Source: Reclinomonas americana ATCC 50394
Taxonomy: Eukaryota; Jakobida; Jakobea; Jakobida
Length of the DNA: 29,112 nt
NCBI GenBank assembly: GCA_048213135.1
Contig: PS015191.1
Coordinates: forward strand, 42,525-71,636
Reading direction: 5' to 3'
Part shown: positions 19,030-29,112 of the stretch, piece after piece
How the letters are laid out: each line of letters opens with the position of its first letter
Position numbering within the stretch: the first letter of the stretch is position 1
The notes under the pieces: generated by a model
The model's input: only the letters and a program-made list of their open reading frames with translations
What the model was told of the DNA's origin: nothing
The model's database searches: none
Made by a program: the position numbers and the translations under genes

Positions 19030-19238
19030 TCCCGGAGTGCCGTCGCCCTGCATATTTTCCCTCTCCATGCATTTTTGTTGTTGTTTTCGCTTTTACTGCG
19101 GCTGGTTCCCCGACTCTTTTCTTTAAAACTGGTAGTCATGAGTGTCCTTTTTTTCCGCCTCCTTTTATGATTTGTATCAAAGTAGAGACAGAAAGAGATC
19201 CAGAGAGAGACACAGTGTACGATTTGATTTGTTCATCA
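19030..19238. other. Convergent intergenic region
   Basis: 209 bases between converging stops. T-rich stretches (TTTTTGTTGTTGTTTTCG, TTTTTTTCC) near 19070-19155 probably belong to the two 3' untranslated regions. No gene seen. Confidence 0.5.
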
Positions 19239-21496
19239 TCACTTGCCAGTGACGGTGATCTCGGCCAGTGGCTCCAGATACTGTGCCGCCACGTCGGCCG
19301 GCACCGGCGACGACAGCAGTGCGTCGGCCGCCAAAAATGCACTGCCGAATGCGCACGGCGAGGTCGGTCTGAAGAGCGCCACGCTGAAGGGTGCCAGGTG
19401 TGCCAGTTGCTCGTTGAGGACCGCCGCCAGGCCGCTCTCCAGCAGCTGGAAGCTGCGCCACACTGAGCCGACGCAGGCGACCGAGACGCGGAGGGTGGGG
19501 AATTGGGTCTGTAGAGGAGAAGGGAGGATGTGAGAAAAAGAGACAGGATGCAGAAAAGAGGCTGAGCGAGAGGATGGAAGATCGAGAACGGGATGCGGAG
19601 AAATGTGAAGAAAGGCAGACGGTATGTCAACAGGACAGATGCTCAAGGAGTGGAAGATCGAGAACGGCAATGAAGCAACAGAGATGTAACAAGCAGACGG
19701 GAAGCGAGACAGGGATGCAGAAAAGAGGATGCTTGTGGTCATTGAAGGAAAAATCAAGAAAGGGATGCAGGGTGCGATATTCGAAGGATGCGAAGAGGCA
19801 GGCCGGGAAGCGAGACAGGTCTGTGCTCACGTGGATGGAAGATCGAGAGCAGGACGCAGGTAACTGTGAGGCAAGAGAGATGTGAAGAAAGGCAGACGGG
19901 AAGCGACATGGTATGAAAGATCTAGAACGGTCGTGAGGCAAGAGAGATGAGACAAGCGTGAAGTGACTCGAAGAGGATGCATGTGGTCACTTGGATAGTC
20001 AAGAGGCAAGGGATGCGGGGAGTTGAGTGGAAGACGGATGTGAAGAGGGGCGGACGGGCAGTGAGACAAGAGGATGGTCACGCACATGGACGGGACAGTC
20101 GACAAAGGGATGCAGAAACTTGTGAGATTAAAGGAGGCGAAGAGAATCATGCGGGAAGGGAGACAGGCTGCAAATTGAACGAAAATCGAGAAAGTGATGA
20201 GGTCAAAAGGATAAGAAAGGCAGACAAGAGGATGCCTGTGCTCGTGATGCAAGGCGAAAAAGAAAAACCAAGGACCTTGAAGAAGACGGATGCGAAGAGA
20301 GCGAGTTGAGATGCAGGAAATAAAGGATGGACGTGAATGGAAAGTCAGCAAGCGATGCAGTGGAGTGCGAGTGACGAGACGGGCAAATCAGATGACCAGC
20401 GCGGTGGGATGTGAGGCGGCAGGGAACAAATGGACAGAACACGCGCACGAACAGCTGTGAGAATGAATCGAGGGCAGACGCAACACTCCAATCCTCGGCT
20501 TTGATGCGTCGCAGCAGGGAGACCAGCATGCGACCGAGTTGCCGACCGGTTCGCTCGAAAATCTCCACGGCCAGCTGATCACCGTGGAAGGCCTCTGCGT
20601 GTGCGGCGTCAGAGACGTGCCCTGCACGCCCATACAAACACACACACCCACAAGCATGCATACCCTCTGCAACACACTTGCAGAACGACGCAATGTGTGA
20701 CTTGGTGAAGCTGCGGTACAGCGGATCCAACATTTGCTCACGCTTGGCAATGCCAAAGTGCGCCAACATGCGATCGTGCAGGCGAGTGGCGTCGCAGTCG
20801 GCGGCGTGGTCCATGGAGCGGAAAATGCGCTTCAGTGCTCGACTGGCCACCGCGTACGCCGAGCCCTCGTCGCCAATCAAATGGCCCCAGCCGCCTGTGC
20901 GCTGCGTCTGATCGCTCTCGCCCGCCAGTCGCATCATGCCGATCGAGCCCGTGCCCGAGATGAGCACAATGCTGGCTCCGGCACCGGTGATGGGTGCCAG
21001 CATGGACAGCGGTGCAAAGGCGTCGTTGCGGATGATGAACTGGGCGGCCACAGCCGGGTCCAGTGCGCGGATGGCGGACTCCAGGTGTGCCTTTTCCTCG
21101 TCGCGGTCGATTCCGCTCAGGCACAGGCCCTGTGATGAGAGAGTGAGCTTGAAGGAAAAGAGATTGCGGGGGAGAAAAATGCATGCACCACTGCGGCCAG
21201 TGGTTGATCGGCGGGGACTCCACATTGCTCCTTGCATTGTCGCAGCAGCTGCACCATGACGTGTGCGCAGGCGTCGATGCCGACCAGGAACTGGTTCGAG
21301 GCCATGCCAGTGACGGGGGCGGAGAGAACGGGAGCGCCAGTGTGGGCGTCGATCACCACGGCGATTGTTTGGGTGGCGCCACTGAAAGTACGGAGAGTGA
21401 GGAGGGGCGGGGTGGGAAGGGAGAGGGAGAGAGAGAGATGTGGTGATAGTGCAGTTACCCCTCGATGCCTGCAACCAGAACCCGCTCGCTGCTCAT
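19239..21496 (-). CDS. NAGK: N-acetylglucosamine kinase
   Basis: Five in-phase exons: 21496-21459, 21381-21192, 21129-20664, 20594-20485 and 19508-19239; about 357 residues, close to the animal enzyme (about 344). It belongs to the ASKHA/BadF-type sugar kinases. Visible motifs: phosphate-1 loop GIEGGATQTIAVVID (split by intron 1), GMASNQFLVG for substrate contact, GLCLSGIDRDE, RNDAFAPL, the phosphate-2/adenosine region VLISGTGSIG, TGGWGHLIGDEGSAY, and near the end VACVGSVW. It phosphorylates GlcNAc at O6 with ATP for amino-sugar salvage in the cytosol. The last intron (19509-20484) is 976 bases, far longer than any other here, and full of degenerate repeats. Function is inferred from family match and complete motifs. 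Confidence 0.93.
19520..20360. repeat. Degenerate tandem repeat in the last NAGK intron
   Basis: The plus strand is purine-rich. Short phrases recur in the same order with variation: TGGAAGATCGAGAACGG, GATGTGAAGAAAGGCAGACG, GGGAAGCGAGACAGG, GATGCAGAAAAGAGGATGC and GAGGCAAGAGAGATG. The apparent period is about 80-120 bases with many substitutions and indels, so the array looks old. It fills nearly all of the intron 19509-20484. Confidence 0.75.
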
Positions 21497-21607
21497 TTGC
21501 TGTGATATGACGATATGATTTTCCGTGGAGGACACCGGGAAGTTGGTTCAAAACAAAGAAGCTGCATTCATTAAACATGCACACGCATCAGGATCGACAT
21601 TATTATA
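21497..21607. promoter_or_regulatory. Short spacer upstream of NAGK
   Basis: 111 bases between two minus-strand genes, relatively AT-rich (ATTATTATATCACTG near 21598-21612 overlaps the RING gene stop). It must hold the RING gene's 3' end and the NAGK promoter. Confidence 0.4.
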
Positions 21608-22706
21608 TCACTGAGCATGACGAGTTGCGGCTGGCTGCGCGCGGGCGATGTGGGCTGCCAAAAACTGGTCCATGCCGCGGCAACGTATGAGCTGAGGCAC
21701 CTCAAGCGCCTCCCGGCACCAGGGACATCTCGAGTCTTGGCGGTTCTGCAGAAGCTGGTGATCCAAGCTCCTCTGCGGAATTCGAAGTGCACTGCTTAAG
21801 AACCAGTCGATGCATGGAGATTGCATGCAGACAAATAAGCACACTCACCGCAAAGCAGCTGCCGCAGGCCATCGCGGAGCAGTGCGGACACATGTGTGTC
21901 TCGCGCAAAAGGTTGGTACACACAGAACACGAGAAGTGCTCTCCGACAAGGTCGGCAGCCGGTGCAGCGGCGCCGGCATGATCATGAGCGCGGTGTCTCT
22001 CCGGCCCGGCAGGGGCGCCGGCAGCGTTGGGTGCAGCGCGCTGTGGAGCTTGTTGGGCCACTGGCGCAGCGGGACGCTGCGGTGGCTGTGGTGGCTGCGG
22101 AGGTGCCGCCCGCTGAGGTACTGGAGCTGGTGCCAGCGGCTCGTCCTCGTCATCATCCATCCACTCACAAATGAAGTTCCCGAACGCGTCAGTGTCGAGT
22201 TGTGTGTCAAATGCGCGTCTCTTCGCCTGGTCCTTGTTGGTTGTGGTCGGTGCACTGTCACCTGGGTTGAAGGCGAGACGCACGCCCTCTTGTCGAAGCA
22301 GCTGGGCAAAGGCAACGAGGCCCTGCATGATCAAACGTCAGTACAATTGCAGTGTGATCACACAGACAACTCCTCTCCACGGACAAACCGGTCGCATGTA
22401 GCAGCGATAGGAGAAAGAGTACGGTGCCGCGTCGGCAGGCTTCTCGCACATGTACACCGCCAAGCCTCGCAGCAGGTGGAAGAATGAATCGCGGTTGGCG
22501 GCAAAATCTCGGCGGCATGCGGCATTCGCACGGGCGGTGTTACCGAGAGTGGAGGGCGCAATGCAACTGCAGCCCGTCTCCTTCAGCAGGGAGGTGAGAC
22601 ACTCGACGGTGTACTTGTACTCGTCCGCGCCAGCGATGAACTCGCGGCCCCACTTGACGAGGACGTCGACGGCCTTGCGGGTGTTGCGTGAGTGGTGTTG
22701 GTCCAT
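21608..22706 (-). CDS. RING-finger protein with TRIM37-like C-terminal RING
   Basis: Exons 22706-22389, 22322-21849 and 21754-21608 (or starting at 21772); about 312 residues. The N-terminal third is helical with several Cys (NTRKAVDVLVKW, ECLTSLLKETGCSC, RDSFFHLLRGLAVYMCEK) and matches nothing I know. A disordered middle is rich in Pro, Gln and Ala. The C-terminus is a RING: CSVCTNLL, then MCPHCSAMACGSC, the third intron, and CPWCREALEVPQLIRCR. The spacing and the CPHCS..C..C pattern closely resemble the RING of TRIM37, an E3 ubiquitin ligase. The acceptor at 21755 gives the same loop length as TRIM37; the one at 21773 adds six residues. It probably acts as a ubiquitin ligase; substrate unknown. 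Confidence 0.8.
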
Positions 22707-23280
22707 GGTGCACGTGAGGATCTGGAGGAGAGAGGAGGGAGGAGGGAAGAGGAGAGAAGACAAGGGGAGGAGGGGGGAGGGAGAGAAGAGCCCGCGCTCG
22801 CAAGAGACAGAGAAACGATGAATGAACGTTACTCGTCGTGTTTTGCAAGTTTTATGGCGCGGATTTGTGGCGGATTTGGCGGATTTTATATTGCCGGATC
22901 TCGCCGGATTTCGCGGGGCAGATCAATGCATTCCTGGGCTAATTATATTTATGCGTGTATGCGTGCTCGTGTCTAAGCTCACAGTCACCGTGGTCAACTG
23001 TTCAAGACCGCACTGGCAATATCGAAATCGATATCACGCATATGATCACTGATGCATGCGCATGCGCAGCGACCACGGCCACAGGCTGGAACACACGAGC
23101 GCTGCACTATCCCTATTTGTGTGTACATTCTGCGGTATGTGCGAGCCGCGCCCGAGAGAGGAATCAGGGACGGGTGTGCGTGTTCGATTTTGCAAGTGTC
23201 CTTTCACTCTCGTCCTTCATCAAGTCGCCACACGCGCACGCACGCACGCACACTGTGGGTCATCCCCACGACAGGTTCCG
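22707..23280. promoter_or_regulatory. Divergent promoter with CGGATTT repeats
   Basis: 574 bases separate the RING gene (minus) from the von Willebrand A gene (plus). Five copies of CGGATTT or CGGATCT occur on the plus strand at 22860, 22871, 22880, 22895 and 22905, spaced 9-15 bases. The copies around GATTTGGCGGATTT resemble E2F-type sites. Further right lie an inverted-repeat patch near 23020-23035 (ATCGAAATCGATATC) and an alternating purine-pyrimidine run near 23052-23070 (GATGCATGCGCATGCGC). The left end (22720-22790) is a GA-rich tract. No gene seen. Confidence 0.5.
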
Positions 23281-26200
23281 ATGGTGATCCTTGCTCTCCT
23301 GTATACGTTCCTCGCCATCCTCGGCACCTGGTTCACCTTCAGGGTCTTTCGAAGACGCCGTCCATCAGTGCAACCTCCACAGGCTGCGGCCGATGGTGCT
23401 TCAGCTGGTGACACCAGCAGCAACAACAACCAAGGAAAAGGCGATGCTGACAGCACTACTGCATCTGCTACCGCCGCCGCCGCCAACGCCAGACGAGGGG
23501 CTGCCAGTGGTGCTGGCAATCGGAAGGTGCAGGGATGTGGGGGACGGAAAAATTTATTGAGTGCAGCCAAGTCGCTCACTCTTGCATTCCACTCAGACTC
23601 CAGCAACAGCGGCTGCAGGCGAACCTGTGACTGCATCAGCATTCAGCCGTGACAGACAGAAGCAGGCGCCAGTGCTGTTGAATGTGCGCATGCGCGATGC
23701 AGTGGTGACCGATCGCGTGTGCGGTTCGGTGGATCCTTATTGCATGGTCGGTGTCGCAGCCGACCGCTCCCGTGCAGATCACCGTGTTGCGTCATGAGTG
23801 TTTACTACGCCATGATCCCCTTGCATGTGGCTGATCGCTTCGTCAAACAGCGACCAATGCACATCATTTTTGTGATTGATCGAAGTGGCAGCATGCGCGA
23901 GTCAGCACTGCATGCCTCCGGCAGCTCCGATGTCAGCAAGCTTACACAAGTGCAAGATACTCTCCGGCAGTTGCTGCTCATGCCACACTGCACCGGTAAT
24001 GTGGTGTTGCCACAATAGTCGTCCTTGCAGGCCATGACTTCTCTTATGCCTGCAATCGCCCACAGAGGTGCTGTTGCCGCGGAGGGCAGAGTCTTCAGCG
24101 CACGCTGACAATCATCATCGCGTCAGCTTGGTCGCCTTCTGTCGCACTGTGTCGCAGCCACAAAACGCCATCACTCGAGACGGCGATGTCTCTGATGCGG
24201 TGGTAAACGACTTCCTCAACCGCACCCTGGAGGAGAGCAATAGGAACAACACCGCCGCATTCTTCCAGGCACTGGAACGGGGCATTCACGAATCAACAAG
24301 TTAGTTCGCCCGTGAGATGTTGCACGCTGACGACTGACGGTCTCCTTTTGTGTCACCGCTGCAGAAACGCTATCGACGCACACACCCTGTGTGGTCTTCC
24401 TCACCGACGGACTTCCAACTGTGGACAACGTGAGCAAAGCAACAGATGCATTCCTTGACCGGCACCAACGCTTCCACCGCGATTACCAGGGAGCTGACCG
24501 TGCCTACATTCGATTGTGCACACTTGGCTACTTCGCCTCGGACGAGGAAAGCACTGAGGGTGCGTGTATCTTTGTGTGTTGCTGAGTTGACGAATGCCCG
24601 CGCTCATGAGCTCCCCGACACCTTCACAAAGGTGGTGACTTGCTCCGCCGTATTCGCAACCACTTTGATGGACACTATGTCGATGTGGCCAACTCTCCGA
24701 GTGTCGACCAGGCTGTGGGCCGCGCTCTGGACTGGATTCTTGCTGTGGTGTTGCCACGCACAGAGCTCGTCATCGAAATTGCCACTGCAGCAGGTGAGTA
24801 GTAGCTCGTTGCATTCAATGGAGGAGGTTGTATTCTCCTTTCATCACCCTGCAATGGACTTGTAACCACCACGCCCTCACACTCAGATGATAAAGATGAC
24901 GAATCCGGCGTTGATGTCAACGCTGCTGCCACTCAGCTGCCTGCGAGCGACTACGTTGATCAAGTCCTCGCTAGTTCGGTGTCAGTACGACCAGACGAGT
25001 CGTCGTCTAATAGCATTCGAATTCGCCTCCCGCCAGTGCACTTCGGTGCTGAGGTGCCAGTCGTTATGCGACTGCGTATGCGTCAACGGGCCGGGGAAGG
25101 AGACGCCGAGGCCAGTCACGAAGGTGAATCCTACTGGTTTTTGACCACGCGCAGCAGTGGGTGAAGGAACCAACATCATCTATGTGTGTGTGCAGGCCCC
25201 ATTCAAGTGCGCTACAAATTACTCGATGCGGATAGTGGAGACTGCGTTCTCGGATGTGGTAGCTCGCGACCGCTGTTCACAACGCAGGCGCGGGCTGCAG
25301 CCCCGCCGCCCGTTGGTACGTGAAGTACAATCTTAGACCGCATTAGCAGTCGCCGTTTGACTCAGATGGTGTCCTTCAGTTTGTGACGTCCAGCAGCCAG
25401 CGACCGAGGACGAGGTAGCCATTCGCAGTGCTGTTTTGGAGTTCCGACTGCAGCAGATGCTTCATGAAGCAGTTGTGGATCGACATGTCATGTATCACCC
25501 GGGGAGTGTGCGCCGGTAAGTTCCTCGAGCAAACCTGCGTGGCTCTCTTGAGACTCAACGTGCCTATGTCCACAACAGAGAGGCGCCTGTCGACGATGCC
25601 CCGTCCGGTGTGCCGATGGTACCCGACCTTCCACCGCAGCTTCAACGGCACAATCGGGAAACGGAGCGCGATTACAGAATGCGCATCCGCGAGGTGATTG
25701 AGGAAGAAGTCCACGACATATCGCAGCTGGAGCCCCACGCCGCCGACGATGAGCGAATGCAGGACGCGGTCAGAGCGGTAACCAGTTGTTGAATTCCAAT
25801 TCTCTCTCAGACAAGCAATGTTGACGCCTTTTCTTGTTTTGTGCAGCGCCTTCGCGTCATCGACACGGTCACTACGATGTCGGCGCTTGCTGACTTCGAG
25901 TCAGACCAGTGCAAGCAGCGCTTGTTCGCGACGGATTCAGCACTGAGTGGATTGCAGGCGCGACTAAGCGATCTCCGTTGCGTGTGCACGCGCTGCGGAA
26001 GCTCACTTCACACTAAATTACACGTCACTTGTTGCTGACCTGTGTTTCAGGCTCCAACCACGTGTGGAAAATCAAATTGGAGCAGGTATCGTTCTCGTGA
26101 CTGTGCCTGTTCTTGTCGCGGGTATTAACTTGCACACTGCTGCATGCTGCAGATTGCACCACCATTCGATGCATCACGGATGCTGGTCGAAGGAGGCGAT

Positions 26201-27816
26201 GCTGACATTGTCGGCGCTGTGGTAGGCACTGTGGACGGTGAAGTAACGTGCCGTCTCAGCGTGGAAGATTGGGCGGATTCAGCGCAGCCCCAGCTGAATC
26301 CGACCGGTTGGACTGCCCAACTGGACGCCACCGGCAGTGTTTCCTGTGTGCCGAAACTCGTGCAGTCGGCGGATGGAAGCCCGCAGATTGTGCGGATGCT
26401 GCTGCCCACCAAGGTACGCAACTTCCGGAGGTGGTCGTAGTGTCTCGCCGACTCTGCTCTTACTTGCTAGCGCTGCTGCCTGCTTGTGCGTCTTCAGTCA
26501 ATGTCGAGGAAACTTTGTGCACTCCGAGTGTCGATCTACGGTGCCGATGAATCGCAGCCCACTCAAGAGCGTGTCGTGTCCGTCTTATTCGACGTGAAGG
26601 CCGGTAGGCAACTCTTGCATCGCCTTCTTGCTGTCAGCAATATATCTTCTCACCGTGTGTCCACCTGACAAAAGCTGAGGCTGTTGCGGTTGCTGTAGTC
26701 AGACGGTCAGTCGCCACAAGTGCGCGTGTTCTCACATGGATCTCAGTGCGTTGCTGATGTCTTGCAACCATCACAGCAATGCAATTGCAAGTTCCAGCGT
26801 CCCCCGATTGGTCAACGTTGTCAATCTGCATCACATGGCGGCTGACCACTCGTGGCCGCGGACGATTAGAGTCGTGTTGCAAGACAAGTATGGGAACTTG
26901 CTCGGCGTCAACTCGTTGCCGAACTGTGATCGACAGTCGTGCGTCAACGTGTATATACTGTGCGCAGCGGGGGTTCGTATATTTGTCTTCTAACTTGAAC
27001 ACGACGACGATGCAGAGTGCTGTTTGTCTTCGAAGAAGAAGGGGTGCGTAATTGTTATCTGCAACCATGACGATTGATTAACATCGGATGCTGATCTGAA
27101 GATGTGCTGTATACAGACACGAACAGTAGTGCCGCTGTCTGTCACCTGCAAGGACGATGACGCCGATTATGCACGTGAACTCGAGGATGTTGCACACATG
27201 GATGTCATTTTCCCGTATACCGGCCTATTTCGCGTTGAGGAATTCGCCGACATTTCGCGCAAGTTCAGAAGGGTGCGCGGAAAACTGGTGGCCGAGTTGG
27301 ACCGGGGACGTCGTGTCGATTCGGCCACGTTGAATGTCAATGTGGAACAACGTTGCGAACCGAGTGTGTTTTCTCCCACACGCTCACGTAATTGTTCCTC
27401 ACCGTGTCTGTATGTGATGATCATCTGCGTGCGCAGGAGAGAGGGCGACCGTTAACGTCGCGACACTGCGAGAATCGCTGAAACCGATTGGTGCTCGGGG
27501 GTCACCAGCACCGTCCTCTCCTGCTGCGTCTATATTCCCTGGACAGTCACCACCCCATGTCGGCGCTGCAGCTGTGGCGGGAGCTGCAGACAAGGAGATA
27601 GTGGGTTCCCCGTCGCGGATGGTCGCGCTGAGGCCAATAGGTTTTCCCGGGTCGCCGGTTGCCGCAGCAGAATCACCCTCTTCGAGCTCGGGCTCGCCTG
27701 GATTTAGGGCAAGTGGGCAAATATCGCCACAGTCCACAGCCACGGCTGCTACTCCTCCAGCTGACGAGGTTGAATCGCCGACGCAGAATCGTGGGGCTTT
27801 GCGTGTGCGCGTGTAA
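23281..27816 (+). CDS. Membrane-anchored von Willebrand factor A-domain protein (about 1058 aa, 19 exons)
   Basis: Nineteen in-phase exons: 23281-23509, 23610-23785, 23851-23995, 24066-24299, 24365-24559, 24632-24793, 24887-25123, 25196-25315, 25380-25515, 25579-25777, 25847-25976, 26051-26085, 26153-26413, 26498-26603, 26703-26790, 26870-26950, 27016-27043, 27117-27351 and 27437-27816. An N-terminal hydrophobic anchor (ILALLYTFLAILGTWFTF) is followed by Arg residues and a Ser/Thr/Asn linker. The A domain has the metal-binding DRSGSM motif (in IIFVIDRSGSMR), HRVSLVAF, NNTAAFFQALERG and FLTDGLPT. Beyond it are beta-rich segments (one with VVLQDKYGNLLGVN, filamin-like) and a Pro/Ser tail in which KPIGARGSP and RPIGFPGSP repeat. 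The motif suggests a metal-dependent adhesion or scaffold role; the exact family is unknown. Confidence 0.82.
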
Positions 27817-28148
27817 ATTTAAATTAAATGCAAAACAACTTCTTGATATCGGCTCGTATTCTGGTGCGGGGCGTGTTTTCTCGCACAACAAAAACAACAA
27901 ATTTCATTCACCAGCAAACAAGCAACACCTGTCTTGATGACCAAGTTCAACCGTATCCAAAACATCAACACAGACACCAATCTTGAGGTCAACAGGTTCC
28001 TTGTGCGTGTGTGTGTTCACTCTCGGAGCGCAAGCTCCGAACAAGTCGAGAACTGCGATATCGATTTTCTTCATTCTTGATCGTCCAGCGTGGTGATCTT
28101 GACACTGATGCACATGCTTCTCAGATCACTACAGTTATTCCCGCGCAG
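27817..28148. other. Intergenic region, relatively AT-rich
   Basis: 332 bases between two plus-strand genes. AT-rich sequence with ATTTAAATTAAATGC lies just after the stop (27816-27831) and may act in 3' end formation. A/C-rich sequence near 27885-27900 follows. It also holds the leader of the next gene, possibly spliced. No separate gene seen. Confidence 0.45.
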
Positions 28149-29112
28149 ATGAGCAAGCCTTCCCAGCAAAAAAACAAAAACAAAACTGGACCTTCATCAG
28201 ACGCCCGTTCAACGAAACTTGACAAACTCCCTCTCTGCCAACATGGCCTCCGCAGGTGCACTCGAACCCCAACCACCATCACACTGCACCTCCCCAACTC
28301 ACCCTTGTCCCACACCTCCGCAGATGCATCACCTCGCAGCACCTCCCCCATGATCCCCTTGTCTCCCGCGCAATCGTCGCCCGCCAACAACGCCTCACGC
28401 GCCGGTGTCGCCACGGCTGCCGCCACTCACAACGATTTCGACGATGACGACGACGATGGTGGTGGTGGTGGTGGCGACGAACATGACGACGGTGTTGGTC
28501 TCGGCAGTGGTGGTGGTCGTCGAACCCTGCCATTCTCATTGTTTCGTGTGTGTGTGTGATGTTCCTCTCTCTCTCTCTGTCGTTCACGCTGAGAGTGTGC
28601 ACACAGAGATGCTTCGCGCGAGAACAGTCGCTCTGGCATCGACGAGGAGGATCACACACCGTTGCCGAGCGATGGGAGATTACGATTGCCGCCATTGCAG
28701 CGATGTTGCGCGCTTGTGCGGCTCGCCACGCGAGGAGAGAGATGCCATGCACTCACTCTCATTCTCCTGTCCTTCTCGCGCACAGCCGCACTCGCCTCAT
28801 CCGCCGCCTCGTCGACTCGATCGCAGCAAGCACGATCACATCCACTCGCTCATCTCGGCCTGGACGAGGAAGACATTGTGGCACCGTCGCGACGGCGGCG
28901 AGGCCGTGGACCTCGCAACGAGTTCGACGTGGAAGGGAGTGCACCGGTGACGGTGGGCGACGGTGGTCAACGCACCCGCCGGAGGGAGCTCAAGTTTGTG
29001 GAGGGTGTGTTGTCTACGAAGCAGCTGCTTTGCAGTGCCGTGTTTCTCATCCCCCAGCTGTCGGTGTGTGCGTACACGCTGGCAGGTGAGACTGGTGGCT
29101 TTCGACAACTGC
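28149..29112 (+). CDS. N-terminal part of a protein with a disordered head and a membrane segment (partial)
   Basis: An ATG at 28149 begins MSKPSQQKNKNKTGPSSD, followed by a Ser/Pro/Thr-rich region, an acidic run (DFDDDDDD), a Gly run and GVGLGSGGGRRTLPFSLFR. The first exon ends near 28550. Exon 2 is 28607-28704 (DASRENSRSGIDEEDHTPLPSDG) and exon 3 is 28786-29085, separated by an intron with donor GTTGCGC. Exon 3 encodes a Ser/Ala-rich part, RRRRGRGPRNEFDVEG, then RRRELKFVEGVLSTKQ and a hydrophobic segment (LLCSAVFLIPQLSVCAYTLA) that looks like a first membrane helix. The gene leaves the window in the next intron. An alternative intron inside the first exon (acceptor near 28321) is possible. 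Family unknown. Confidence 0.6.

Noticed and set aside
19540-20360. Basic plus-strand frames in the NAGK intron (for example 19574-19885)
   Set aside because: They are translations of degenerate purine-rich repeats rich in Arg, Glu and Lys, with no conserved pattern.
1-29112. tRNA, rRNA, transposon or viral genes
   Set aside because: I saw no cloverleaf with tRNA box motifs, no rRNA segment, no terminal-repeat pairs and no transposase, integrase or viral motif.

Overview
This is a draft eukaryotic genome scaffold: GC-rich, crowded with genes, very intron-dense, and broken by ten runs of N. I reconstructed exons by hand from splice signals, unbroken reading phase and recognisable protein families. 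Most introns are 55-120 bases with a pyrimidine-rich tract before a CAG acceptor. Two reconstructed genes have 19 exons each, all in phase. Protein phosphatase 5, a SAPS-domain subunit, N-acetylglucosamine kinase, a PH protein, a TRIM37-like RING and a von Willebrand A protein indicate a single-celled eukaryote. The short GC-rich introns are compatible with an amoebozoan-like protist, but I cannot assign the lineage and see no plastid, organelle or prokaryotic genes.

Layout. At the left are the 3' end of a Ser/Pro-rich protein (+, to 574), the C-terminus of an isoprenylcysteine methyltransferase-like protein (-, 713-1019), an orphan Pro/Ala/Ser-rich fragment between two gaps (1267-1496), a Ser/Pro-rich protein with a charged helix (-, 1869-2901), a possible small protein (+, 3591-3865) and an acidic C-terminal fragment (+, 4322-4684). 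The centre holds two phosphatase genes head to tail on the minus strand: the SAPS subunit (5138-8212) and protein phosphatase 5 (8385-10765). An unrecognised 1087-residue protein (+, 10829-15269) lies divergent from phosphatase 5, only 63 bases away. To the right are a PH-domain protein (-, 15435-17458), a multi-pass membrane protein (+, 17724-19029), N-acetylglucosamine kinase (-, 19239-21496), a C-terminal RING protein (-, 21608-22706), a membrane-anchored von Willebrand A protein of 1058 residues (+, 23281-27816), and the start of another gene with a membrane segment (+, 28149 to the end).

Main observations. The N-bounded piece carrying the TPR repeats of phosphatase 5 is in the wrong orientation relative to the rest of its gene, which points to a scaffolding error; two other N-bounded pieces may be flipped too. 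A donor site GTTGCG(T) recurs in at least 14 introns and looks like GTGCGT with one extra T. The SAPS gene contains in-phase microexons of 12, 21 and 11 bases. Two unusually long introns are filled with purine-rich tandem repeats.

No shared pathway links all the genes. The only functional grouping is phosphatase 5 next to a subunit that in other eukaryotes serves the related phosphatase PP6.
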